Shown: piece by piece, positions 1 to 11,292 of the stretch
Layout of the letters: each line of letters begins with the position of its first letter
Numbering within the stretch: position 1 is the stretch's first letter
Assembly (NCBI GenBank): GCA_004026145.2
Contig: CP034976.1
Span: 10,768,469-10,832,468 of the forward strand
Length of the DNA: 64,000 nt
Direction: 5' to 3'
DNA from: Takifugu bimaculatus
Lineage: Eukaryota; Chordata; Actinopteri; Tetraodontiformes; Tetraodontidae
Position numbers and translations under genes: made by a program
The notes under the pieces: generated by a model
What the model was told of the DNA's origin: nothing
The model's database searches: none
Seen by the model: only the letters and a program-made list of their open reading frames with translations

Positions 1-58
1 AAAACAGTTTCTTTTAAAAACTAGAAGCTTTTGAGTTCATCAAGCTAGAGCCGGGGTA

Positions 59-111
59 TCCAAACCCAGTGTTGACCTGGTAGGTCAGGAACCCCTGGGA
101 CTGGGTTTGGA
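59..111. repeat. imperfect hairpin: nested inverted repeats
   Basis: Arms TCCAAACCCAGT (59-70) and ACTGGGTTTGGA (100-111) are perfect 12-base reverse complements. Inside, TGACCT (73-78) and AGGTCA (82-87) form a second inverted pair with 3-base spacing, an arrangement of everted nuclear-receptor half-sites. No function is shown. Confidence 0.6.
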
Positions 112-1557
112 CTACCCTGATTTGGCGAATCCATATCCAAGTCAGGCTCAAGTGTTACTCAGTTCATCCCTGGGTTGTATCCAAACCACACAGCAAACGT
201 TTTGAGCTATGTTAACAATCATGCAAAGTATTTCCATTGTAATCCAAATCCAGGCCCAGTTGCACTGAGGGAGCTGCTGATTGGCACAGCTGATGCCATG
301 AAGGGCTTACACGAAGCATTAACTGTCGTGATCCAGTCCTACACAGCAGTGCGCCAACTGTTTTTGATGCTAAAAGCTAATTTTAGCGCGCCTGCAACTC
401 CCATATGCTGTCGGTGAAATGCGAACAAACAATGGAACATGTCAGCTCATTAGCGAGGATTAGAGAGGCTGCGTTCTGTCAAGCATGTTATTTTCCCTGC
501 ATTTCCTGTCTTCAGGCATTGCCTGGCAGTTTCAACGACGACCAATCGCAGCCAGCTCTTAAAAAAAACCCCAAAACATGTCGCTGAAATCATCGGGACC
601 GCGTCCACGCGCTGCCGCCATCAGATCTGAGCGATGGCGGTCTGTGAAAACAAGCAAACATCACCGCCGCTCTCACTGTGTCTTTCCCGAGAACCGAAAA
701 TGATCTCCGGCTGAGACGTCGTCATGTGAACGTAGGTCCAAATGTTACACACTTCAGCACCTGCCCTGACGAAGCAGATCGCACCCACATTAAGTGGAAT
801 AATTCTGACCTCGGCGTGGCCAGACAGGACTAATGAGAGTATCTTTGTCATTACTGTAACTGTCCAAACACCTCTTGACATCCTGTTTGTCTCAGGACCC
901 CCCCCCACTCTGCCTAAACAAGTAGTTCCACATGAAGTAGATTGCGGGAGGATAAGTGCAACCATGTGTGCATGCAGGCGCATACATGTGCCTGTGTGTC
1001 TCTGTGAGTCCATATGCACGTCCTTGGGTACGTGCATGGAACCCAACAACTACGTGAAAAGTTGTGCAACGAACGACGCCGACATTTGAGAACAGGTTTG
1101 CGGCGGTGGTTGTAAGCAGAAAAGACTGAAAACTGCAAGTTTCCTCGGTGACCTCCAGGAATAGTGACATCATCTTTCGAACGCTGACTGGTCTCCGTGG
1201 TCTCTCAGGCTGCACCGCCGGTCCTCAGAGACCAGCGCAGCCTAACGTGATTGATGTCTCCCATGCTAGGAAATGCTTGGGATCGATCCAGAGGTCATTG
1301 ATCTGCTGTTTAAAGGGCTTAAAAAGGTGGGAGAGTCCCGAAACAGGGTGACAGGTGTCACACGGAGACCATAATGTACATCATTTCCCTCATTTGTAAA
1401 GCATTTTTGCGTGCGTGTGTTTGTGCACGCGCGCGTGTGTTTTATCCATGCGAGGATAAAACAAACATACAAAAGACAAATTAACTTAAAGCTCGAAGAG
1501 GGGAAGTTTGAGATGATGTTATCTCTCTGCACATCTGGTGAGTTAAAAATAACCCCA

Positions 1558-1560
<3 letters not shown>

Positions 1561-1592
<32 letters not shown>
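1561..1592. repeat. (CA)16 microsatellite
   Basis: Uninterrupted CA dinucleotides in itga8 intron 12. Confidence 0.98.
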
Positions 1593-1594
<2 letters not shown>

Positions 1595-1753
1595 TGAAAC
1601 CTCTCAATGCCACTTCCTTATTGGCTGAAGAGCTAAGCATTATTTCAAGCAGCAGCTCCTGCTAGGATTTCCTCAACCGGAGACAAAACACAAGACACAC
1701 AACTTTCATTAGAAGGATCCCCCCACCCCACCCCCTCTTTTTTTTCTGCTCAC

Positions 1754-1959
1754 CATTGTATCCATCCTGGTTGAGGTCGCCCAGAGGTGCTATAGCCGTC
1801 CCGAAGCGGCCGAAGGTGTACGTCCCCGTCAGCGGAACAGGATCAGAGAAGGTGAGTGGGGACAGCTGCAGGTACAGGTACACCTTGCCCACCTCTCTGG
1901 GATAGCTCTCAATTTCTCTCTCCATGTAGAGGGGGGCCCCCACCAGAACATCGTCCGTC
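1754..1959 (-). CDS. itga8: itga8 exon 12 (last exon in the window)
   Basis: Acceptor TCCAG|GACGG, donor AATG|GTGAGC. Codes TDDVLVGAPLYMERE, PREVGKVYLYLQLSPLTF, TFGRFGTAIAPLGDLNQDGY. The second calcium loop continues into an exon outside the window. Confidence 0.93.
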
Positions 1960-3201
1960 CTGGAAGGTTTTAAAGTTTAGACAGAGGAAAAAGAGAGATT
2001 CTAACAACTTCAGGAAGACTTACCCGTCTCCATTCAGGTCGGCGACAGCCAGAGAGTAACCAAAGTAGGAGGCCATCTGCTCGGACATGGTATATTATAC
2101 AAAAATGTAACTGGGATGGATGCTAGCTGGGATGGGTGGCCAATCCTACCTGTTCCCCTGTGAAGTTCTGGATGAAGGTCATATTGGTGGAATTGATCAT
2201 CGCCACCTGAACCATGAACGGTGTGACAGACAACACAGCAAACACAAGCACGGATCAGCAACATGAAGGATTCCACTAATATCTGAAAATAAAAATAAAA
2301 AGTTCCCTCCTTGCCCTCGCCCTGCCCCCAACCCCATCACCATCCTCTGTCTGCCTTCACCATCTCCCCCCAATCCTAACCCTGGTCACTGGGAGTGGCC
2401 GAAGGGGGGCTGAGAATTCCTTCATAAGACCTAAAATAACAACCACATGGAGACGGCCTCGGGGCCACGCGCGCACACGCTCGCACATGCAGGAGGACAC
2501 ACAATCACGGATGTGACATATTAAACAGGGGTAGACTTACGAGGATGTGTAAACTTCAATATTGAATCCGAATGCTCAGAGTTGTTTGATTGCTACCAGA
2601 AAAAAACCAAAAAGAACCCCCGACGGCACTTAATGGGCCCCTAACGTGGCCTCCGTGCAGCCCACATCACACGAGCGCTGAGCCCTCTGCTCGTGACGGC
2701 AGGGAGAATTCTCACCCCGGCTACGGCTTTTACGTACATTCTGTGCGCGCGCGCATGTATAGTGTGGTGAGGTTGCCCCCGCAGGCTGGGGTGAGGGGTC
2801 GGGTGTGTGTGGGGAGAAGGGTTAGTGGGGTTAGGTGGGGTCACCACCCTCCACATGCAGCGGAAGCCGTGTGTCATTAGGGAGGATTGACACAGGGGAC
2901 CCCGGGGACGCGTTCCCATAGGAGAACACCACCTTACACACACATGCACGTACAGTGTCTGCTGTTGGATTGATCAATATGATGAGGCGTAACCCTGTAA
3001 CAGGAAGTGATCTGATGCTTTGGGGGGACCTTTTATGACCTCCATATATTCAAATTTAGATTTCTGATCCATAAAGTTACGTGCATTTTTAAGGGAACAT
3101 CATTTTCCATTATGTCTGTACATTCATACTTACGTATCCAAAGTTCTGCGCTCCACGTGGGACTCCGGCTATTAGTTCTAGAGGACACAAGAACACTTCA
3201 G

Positions 3202-3248
<47 letters not shown>

Positions 3249-5179
3249 AAGAGGAGGCCATCTCAGGCCACCCTGTGAGGAGGACCATCTGTGGATGAGA
3301 AGACACTGAGTGATCGGGTGCTATGGCTCCGCTCGTGCACTGATTGATGGGAATACAGCTGTTGATACACACAGGGACACCTCCCCACACAGAACACAGC
3401 ACCCCCCCAGCCCTCCCAACTCTAACGTCTAACCTGCTTGTCTACAAACCAGAACTTCACAGTTTTGGCTTCACTCAGAAATCCCAGTAACAACCAGTAC
3501 GCCAGTCGGATGAGGATTTGTGGGAACCACACCACAACAAGCTGTGCACCACAACACAGCCAGCATGTGTGACCTCTGGAGGTCCACGCTGAACGGGGTG
3601 GGGGGGGGTTCAGGGACTTTTCTGGATCTGTATGGGGGGTATGTTAACGTGAGGAAATGTCGATGGCCCCGACAGCATGGAGTTTATGAATGGGGAGCTG
3701 GAGTGGGGTTGCGGGAGCAGGGTCCCGAGTTTGTGTTTGGAGAGAAAGCAATGAAAGATGTTTTCGAAAAGGACGGAGCATGACTGCGGTTGGAAACATT
3801 TTTCTGTTCTTTAACAAAAGGACTGTGCTGTAGCGCAGAAACCGCTCGCATGTTTAATTTGCCGACAAACTGACGGCCTGGGAATAAATATCAGCGGGAC
3901 CTGAAGCTAGCCGCTGCTGGCAGGACACCAGGGTGTTCTCAGTAAACGGAATAATCAATGACATGGACATTTTTTCAGATATTTAAAAAATACACATGTG
4001 GGCTATTTCTGTTTGAAGAGTTCAGCAAAAAAAAACAACAACCCCCAAAGCCACAGGCCGTTTCTCCACCTGCATGTCTTTATGACGCTGTCTCTTTTTT
4101 AAAGAGCCTAAAATCAACACTGGATCTAAAGGGGCCTGCAGCGTCTGCCACTAATCATTCTAATCAGTGACAATGCAGGAGAGGAAATCACTTTATCAGT
4201 TGTTTCTGAAGTCGTGTCCCCTCGGGGTCATGACCCAGACACACAGAGACAGTTCTCATTACTGCCATAGACCAGGACGCTATCAGAGCCGAGACAGAGA
4301 CAGAGACAGAGACAGAGACAGAGACAGAGACAGAGACAGAGACAGAGACAGAGACAAAGACTGACAGAGACAGAGACAGACAGAGACAGAGACAGACAGA
4401 GACAGACAGAGAGACAAGACAGACAGAGAGACAGACAGAGACAGAGACAGAGACAGAGACAGAGACAGAGAGCTGAAGCATGTGTGTTGCTAATGTGGGA
4501 TTCCTCTGCTGCTGAATGCGGTTAGTTGTAATGAACTTCTGGCTTTCTCACCTTGTTCAGAGTCTCCTGTAAACTCCCCCACGGCCACAGAGTAACCTAG
4601 AAGAGGAAAACAGGCGGATCGGAGCAGCTTAGAGCAGAGCTCGAAACGCGCAGCTGATATAATAAACACAGTTAAACGCTCCGCCATCTTTCAATGGTCA
4701 TCAAGTGAATGACTATTGTCCTAAATAACCGTAATCATGGATTTGGAGAAAACCGAGCGGTCCGAACAGATCAGCTCGTGCTGACCTGTGCACGTGTGTG
4801 TGTTTACTCACCGAGATAACTGTCGTCGTGCGTGTCCTCAGCAGCCCTGGTGTGTTTCTCCTCTGGAACTCGTCTCAGCACCGCTTTCAAAGAGTATCCG
4901 TTCAGTATCTGGGCTACTCCTGCCGTCATCACCTGACCTGCAGACAGGAACCCGGGTGAGTGAGCAGCACCGTGTTGGCTGACCGGCTTTGGGTTCAGAC
5001 CCAGCTGGGAGCCCAGCTGCCCTTTGGCTGCAGGAACCTGCTGGAGCCGAGCAGCTCTGATGGATGCTCAGAGGGGACCGCACATCAAAAACCCTCCCGG
5101 GGGAACGTTCGAGCGCGTCGGTGGCCCCCCAGAACAGTGATGCAACAATGTTTTATAACCCTTAGAGAATATGGCTATG

Positions 5180-5261
<82 letters not shown>

Positions 5262-8200
5262 CTTTGCTGTTGAAGAGGTCAAACAAACAAATGATTTTAT
5301 CTTTGGCCGTCTTCAACCGTCCGTAAATCAACCTTAATATCCGTGTGTATGTAGCGTGTGATGTGTGTCTGTCCCCTTAACCCTCACATTAAGACTTCAT
5401 CCCCCAGAATAACATCTCACCGTATCAACTCATTAAACATCTGGCAGCATCATCACGAGCTCTTAACACCAAATCATAAGTCACTGCAGCGAATGTGAAA
5501 TGTCCTTTGCACCCTGAGATATCATCACTGTAAAAGTTCTATTTTTTTGCTGTGAGGACTTTAGAGAATCACATACTAAAGGCCATTAAATCCAGGCTGA
5601 GTGCTTTTATAAACATTCAGACAAAGTGTTTTAACTAGAAGCAGCCAGCCTGCCAGGCTGAGGCCAGTCCATTAAAGCTCTGACTATTGCCGTTTGGTGC
5701 TGCCCCATTCATTATTCACCACCTATAATATCAGTGAGGATATTGATTGGTGACCATATACAAAACGTTTGCGTAGGTTCGCTCAGTTTTGCTGCTTTTT
5801 TTTTTTTAGGTCAGTTGATCGGTGAGCTGCTCCAGCTGCAGAGCTCCTCCAAACACGCGCGGCGTGCGGATACCCCCCACACCTGGCGCTGGGGGAGTAT
5901 TGCTGCACGTCGACAGCGTGAACTCTGACACTCTCTCGCTGCGTCGACACCTTTGAACACGCTTGAGCTCTCTGCTCACAGTGACTTCAGCGGAGAAAAA
6001 GATCCATCTTTCTGCTTCTTTGTCTTCATTTTCTCTGTCTCCTTAACAGTCCTTTATCACCACTGCTGTCCTCCCCTTTAAATTCTCCTTCACCTTTAAA
6101 CCTTCCTTCTTAACTCGGTATCCTTGAGCCTCCTCCTCCTCCTCCTCCTCTCTCCTCAGAGCTTTTCCAATTCCCTCTGTGTATGATCACATGGAAAAGG
6201 GGCAGTTCCTGCACACTCCATTACCCCCCGATCAGCTCATTACAGAGCCCAAACACCCACTTCCTGTTCACCGACAGAGTGGCAAGGAGTCGGATGGTAA
6301 GAGGATGGGGGGAAGTTAAGGAAAGAACATATTATTTTTTTCCCCTGCCTGAAAAAAGTCCTGTGACCAAAATCCAGATTTTTCAACCGCCTCCCTGAGC
6401 TAGCGTGTTTGCGTGGTTTGTTATGACTGTTAAACTCATCTTGGTCTTCTCTAAGCACCTTCCAGCCTATGAAATCACTGGAATCCAATACAGGCGCACT
6501 GATTTTGGGGTTACCTTGCCAGTAGAAGCTTCCAGGACCTCCTACCACCAGTGTTCCTTCCTGGAAATGTAAAAAAAAACCACACAATTCCAGGTCAGCT
6601 GTGCGTGTGCACACATATGCCTCCTGCTGTCATGCCTGTTGACATCCAGTGGACAATGACAGCTTCCTGTACAGGAGGGTAGAGTTGGTTTATAAGACAG
6701 AGGTCACAGGGCACCTTTACAATACAGTGAAAGAATGCATGTGTAAGCGTGTGTGTGGGGTATTGTGTTCGGAGGTGATGGGCCACTCCGGGGCCACTCC
6801 GGGGCCCCTCTGGGGACGCACTCTCATCTTCCCTGGGCTCGTAAATCTCCAAATGGAGCCTCGGTGTTTGTCCTCTGACAGGGACGAAATATGCGCCAGA
6901 GGTGACGAATAGAGACCCTCACCTTAGTGAAATCCACACTGAAGCCAGCCTGGCAGAACCCCTGTCCCTCTGGGTCCGGGTCGTCTAAAAACACACACGC
7001 ACGGTTTCAATGAAGGGGAATAACAGCACGGCCACACAAACGCAGAACCCCCCCCCTTCCTTAACTTGTGAAAACACAGATACAAATAAGGTGTGTTTCT
7101 GCTTAGGACGCACCAAGCCGTGCGTGAACATGTACAACGTAGAAATCATTCCCACTTTCGGAGGCACCCCGAGGTGAAGTTTAATGACGCATGACAACAC
7201 ATGCACTTATAAACAAAGTGGGGGCTACAAGTCGGGTTGGACTGGTGCGAGATGGATGCGGAGGTGATCTCAAAGCAACACCGTTACACCCCCACCCCAC
7301 GTCACCCCACCCCCGAGAACCACCGTGATACTTGAGAAGGATGATAGTGGAAGCAGATTTGAGAGTTTCTAAGAGCTTGGAATCTGCAGAAATCTCAAGA
7401 ATCTCATTTACAGATGAGATGACGGACAGAACTGGGCGAGCACCTCCCTCGCTGCTGTGGCCTCCTTTAAAGCTCTGTCCACTGGACTTTCCGTCTCCAT
7501 GTTCTAATTAAATATCTCACAGTGAACTCTCACTTGAGATTCAAACTCACATTGACATTAAGCTGACGTCACACTCGTTCCTCCGGGAACCAAGAGATAA
7601 AGTGTGGGGAGTCCCAGGGGTCAATTTTAGGTCCAACTCTTAAGCTTTACATGCTTCCTCTTGGCGGGTCATCATCAGGAGGTACGGGATCAGCTGTCAT
7701 AGCAACGCTGATGCTACACAACCACGCCATGTGTGTCCTGATGACAGTGCCGAGCGATGCCCCGTTTTACTACATTTTAGGGGATCAAGTCACGGATAAA
7801 CAGAGGTTTTGGTCGGTGGTCCTGAAAGGCTGAGAGAGAACGTTTTACCAAAACTACCGGACCCAAAACCATCTCAGTTTATATTCATCCCTCATGCTCT
7901 TTAGGATTGATTTTAATGTTCTCTTATTTCTTTGTAAATGTCTTTTGACTTACGTGACCTACTTTTACTCCTTCAACCCTCATGGACCCTGAGGTAGTCT
8001 GGCGCTGGTCTTTTAACCGTACCACAAGTCGGTTCTAAAACCCACGGGGAGGCGGCGTTCAGTCATCATGGCCCCTGATTGTGGAACAGCCTGCTGGAGA
8101 ACCTCAGGGCCCCAGAGACTGCTGATGTTTTTTTGGTTTTTTTTTTTAAAGAAGCTTGATTCATCTTAAAGTGACGTGTTAAATTCAGGTGTAAATTCCT

Positions 8201-9550
8201 TACATACTCTTAACCTCTTCAATGTTTTTAGAAATGACCTTACTTTACTGTCTTAGTCTGTCGGTTCTTAAACTTCATACCCTTTTTCTTTTTGAAATTT
8301 CGTTTTTGTTTTAGCTCCAGCGTTTCCTCGGGCTGGGACTTGTCTCTGGTCCACCGGTGGGGGTGGTGCCGTCCCGTGGACGGCTCCGGTCTGGTCGCTT
8401 TGTGCCTCGATGTGGAACTTCCTATCTGCCCAGGCCGGGGTGATCTCTGTTGGGCCGCTCCCTGGGATCATGGACCACCACCTCTCTCAGTGTGGTCCCC
8501 CAAAGGGAGCGTCTTCCCTGTCTCAGGCCTCGTTACCCAATCATGCCTCTTGAGTGACAGTTACGATAAGTGTGGGGGTGAGTGTGTGGATCTGTGTGTG
8601 TGTGTATGTGTGTGAATGTGTATGTGACTATATGCATATATGTGGGGGGAGGGAGGGGGGAGTTTTATTGTTTTTCTTTATTGTTTTTACCTTCTGTGAG
8701 GCACTTTGTGCTTCAAGTCTGAAAAGTGCCAGATTGATTGAGTGATTGATTGATCATCAGGTGGGTCTATAAGCCTGAATTGCTCTGAACATCTGCAGAT
8801 TCCAGCGATTTGGTTGAAGCTAATAACATCTGCGCGGCCCCGACGGTCACCGGTGCGTTACTATTTAAACTTCATGCCAAATTATGACACATGAGACCGA
8901 CGGGAGATTTACAGAAGGATATTAAAAAAAAAAAAGTCTTTTAGTGTTCTGGATAATTTGACAGCAGAGAGAGCAAAGAATAACAAAGATGGGGAGGTTT
9001 GGCCGGCAGTAAAAAGACGTGACTCACTGGTCCTGCAGGGCGAGTACTCGGCGTAGGCGCTGAAGTTCTGGACAGCCACATAACAGGTCCCCACCGGGTC
9101 CTTTTCCCCGCTCAGCTTCACCGTCCGCCAGTGGTAGAGAGGAGCGCATGCCTGCGAAAGGAAAAGGGGAATAAATGGATCCGTGTGACGGAGTTTGGGG
9201 GGGGTCATATCAGCTTCTACCCACCACCACTTTTCCTTTGTGCGTCCTGACCGACGCCCCAAACCACTGGTGGGACTTGAACTCCAGAGGCTCCCTGGTG
9301 CCGTTCAGCTTCATCATTCTGTTATCTGGGGAGAAGCAGAGATGAAAGGAGAAAAATCAGAGAAAGAGGAAGAGGGAGACGAGCGGTTGCCATGTGGACC
9401 CGGAGCTGTTGCACGTGTGAATAGAAACCGTTTGTCCCAGGATGAGCAACAGCCAACAGTTGAGGACTTAAAAAAAGGCCAATAACAAACATCAAAACAG
9501 CATTTGCCCACCAGAAACACACATTTGTCAGGACCCTGGAGGCTTCCTGT

Positions 9551-9591
<41 letters not shown>

Positions 9592-9600
9592 CACACACAC

Positions 9601-9638
<38 letters not shown>

Positions 9639-11261
9639 TGTGAGTGGTTCCCAGTTGACTCACAATGAAGTGTCAGATTTGGTGTGAATATGTGTGCATG
9701 TGTGTGTGTTTCTGTTTTGGACCTGTGCCAGCTTTATTAAAGACCAGGTGTGTCTCTTTATGGCTGCAGAGACCCTCCACTCTAAACACCTTCCTTTAAC
9801 ACACACAAACAGGCACATGGGCACTAAATGAATAGGTTCAAGCTCGTCTGCGGGGCTTTTTTTCTCTGTCACTTAATCCTGGCCGTACTTTCATCTTCTC
9901 TGAGGGAGAATTGTTACTGGAGTTAACTGAATCTTAATCTATTTCTGAATGTATATTTCCCTGAATTAACATTTACAGGACCAAAGCGCCATTTTATGAT
10001 CATCATAGTTGTAATAACTCATCATGGGTGGAAATGCGTTGGGTCTAAAGGTTGGGGACCAAAGCTCGTGAATTCAGGGGGATCATTTTAAATCCAAGAA
10101 CAGGTTTGGAAAATGTGGGTGGGGTTGACCAATGAAAAAATAAAGAACACCGCCCGTCCGTGTGTAGTTGTTATTCTGACCCCACAGCCGTTGACACGCG
10201 TGATGGAAGACAGGAGCGAGCAAAGGGCGAGATTGCCGCTCCTTTCTTCTCTTTCCCGTGATCCGCCATCCTCTCTGAATTTTGGAACTAACGTGTGCTT
10301 TGACCTTACCGACCCCCACTTTTATACAGTGGCATACACCTGCTTAACGTCACTGACGCGCACACACACACGCACACACATCCTGGCTGCTGTTGCCAGT
10401 CCTCTTTTACGCACCAACTCTTTTTTTGCGAACAAATACACAAACATTCACAAAATTGTTCCCTGAAACATTAAATTTACCCCCAAAGACCAAACTTCAC
10501 TGCTAAAACAAACCCCCTCTGAGAAAAAGGGTCTGTAATTAGCTTAAAGGAGAGCAAAGGAAATCTCACTTTGGGGCTTTACCATCACCAGCATGGAGCC
10601 CGAGTTTATGTGAGACAGCGTCATCTTAGGCTAGCTTAAGTTAGCCATCAGCTGTTTCATGCATCAGACTCTTCATTTCCTGGACACATGCTTCAATTTG
10701 TGCTTTTATTATATCCAGATTTATGGAAGAAAGAGTAAAACACTTTAGAGTACAGCTCTCAGGCTTGTATGTTTTTGTTGGAAAGATGTGGCATGTGTGA
10801 GGAGAACATGTGCTTTACACTGAATGGGACCCGTCTCGTTCATTCACCCCAGAATCTGCAATTGCAGCCCTCCTTCCCTCCACATCTGCCCGTCCAGTGC
10901 TAAAAACATTCTCATTCAGATTAATTGCAAGATTAATCATCACATCAAGTGGCAGATGCTGCTTCTTTAGGAGGTAAAGAGAGAGAGAGTGAGTTGAGGG
11001 AGGGGAGACGGGGCTACATTTTTAAGATCTAATAAAAAGCAGACCTCACCCAATTTACTTCTAAAGGGGAACTAAATTCCCATGTGCATACGGTTTGCAC
11101 CCCCCCTCCACCCTCTCGGTCCGAGCATCTCGCCAGCACCGCTGTGACCTCTCAAAGATTTGCACCAGAGACAGAAGCTAGAGCCTTCAGTGATATGGGA
11201 ACCTTCATCAACGCTGTAGGCCACCTCAGAAGAAGCTGATCAGATTTTCATGCAACACTGC

Positions 11262-11292
<31 letters not shown>

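Larger units (their letters stand above)
1..1753 (-). other. itga8 intron 12 (partial)
   Basis: No further integrin exon was recognised between the exon 12 donor and position 1, so the next exon lies outside. The stretch holds a hairpin-like inverted repeat (59-111) and a (CA)n run (1561-1592), otherwise apparently unique sequence. Confidence 0.7.

Noticed and set aside
4291..4471. Possible CRISPR-like array
   Set aside because: The units are six bases with no spacers, a plain hexanucleotide microsatellite in a vertebrate intron.
5068..5337. Open frames made of His-Thr or Cys-Val repeats at CA/TG tracts (also near 9314, 32389, 37876, 53563 and 62784)
   Set aside because: They are translations of dinucleotide repeats, not genes.
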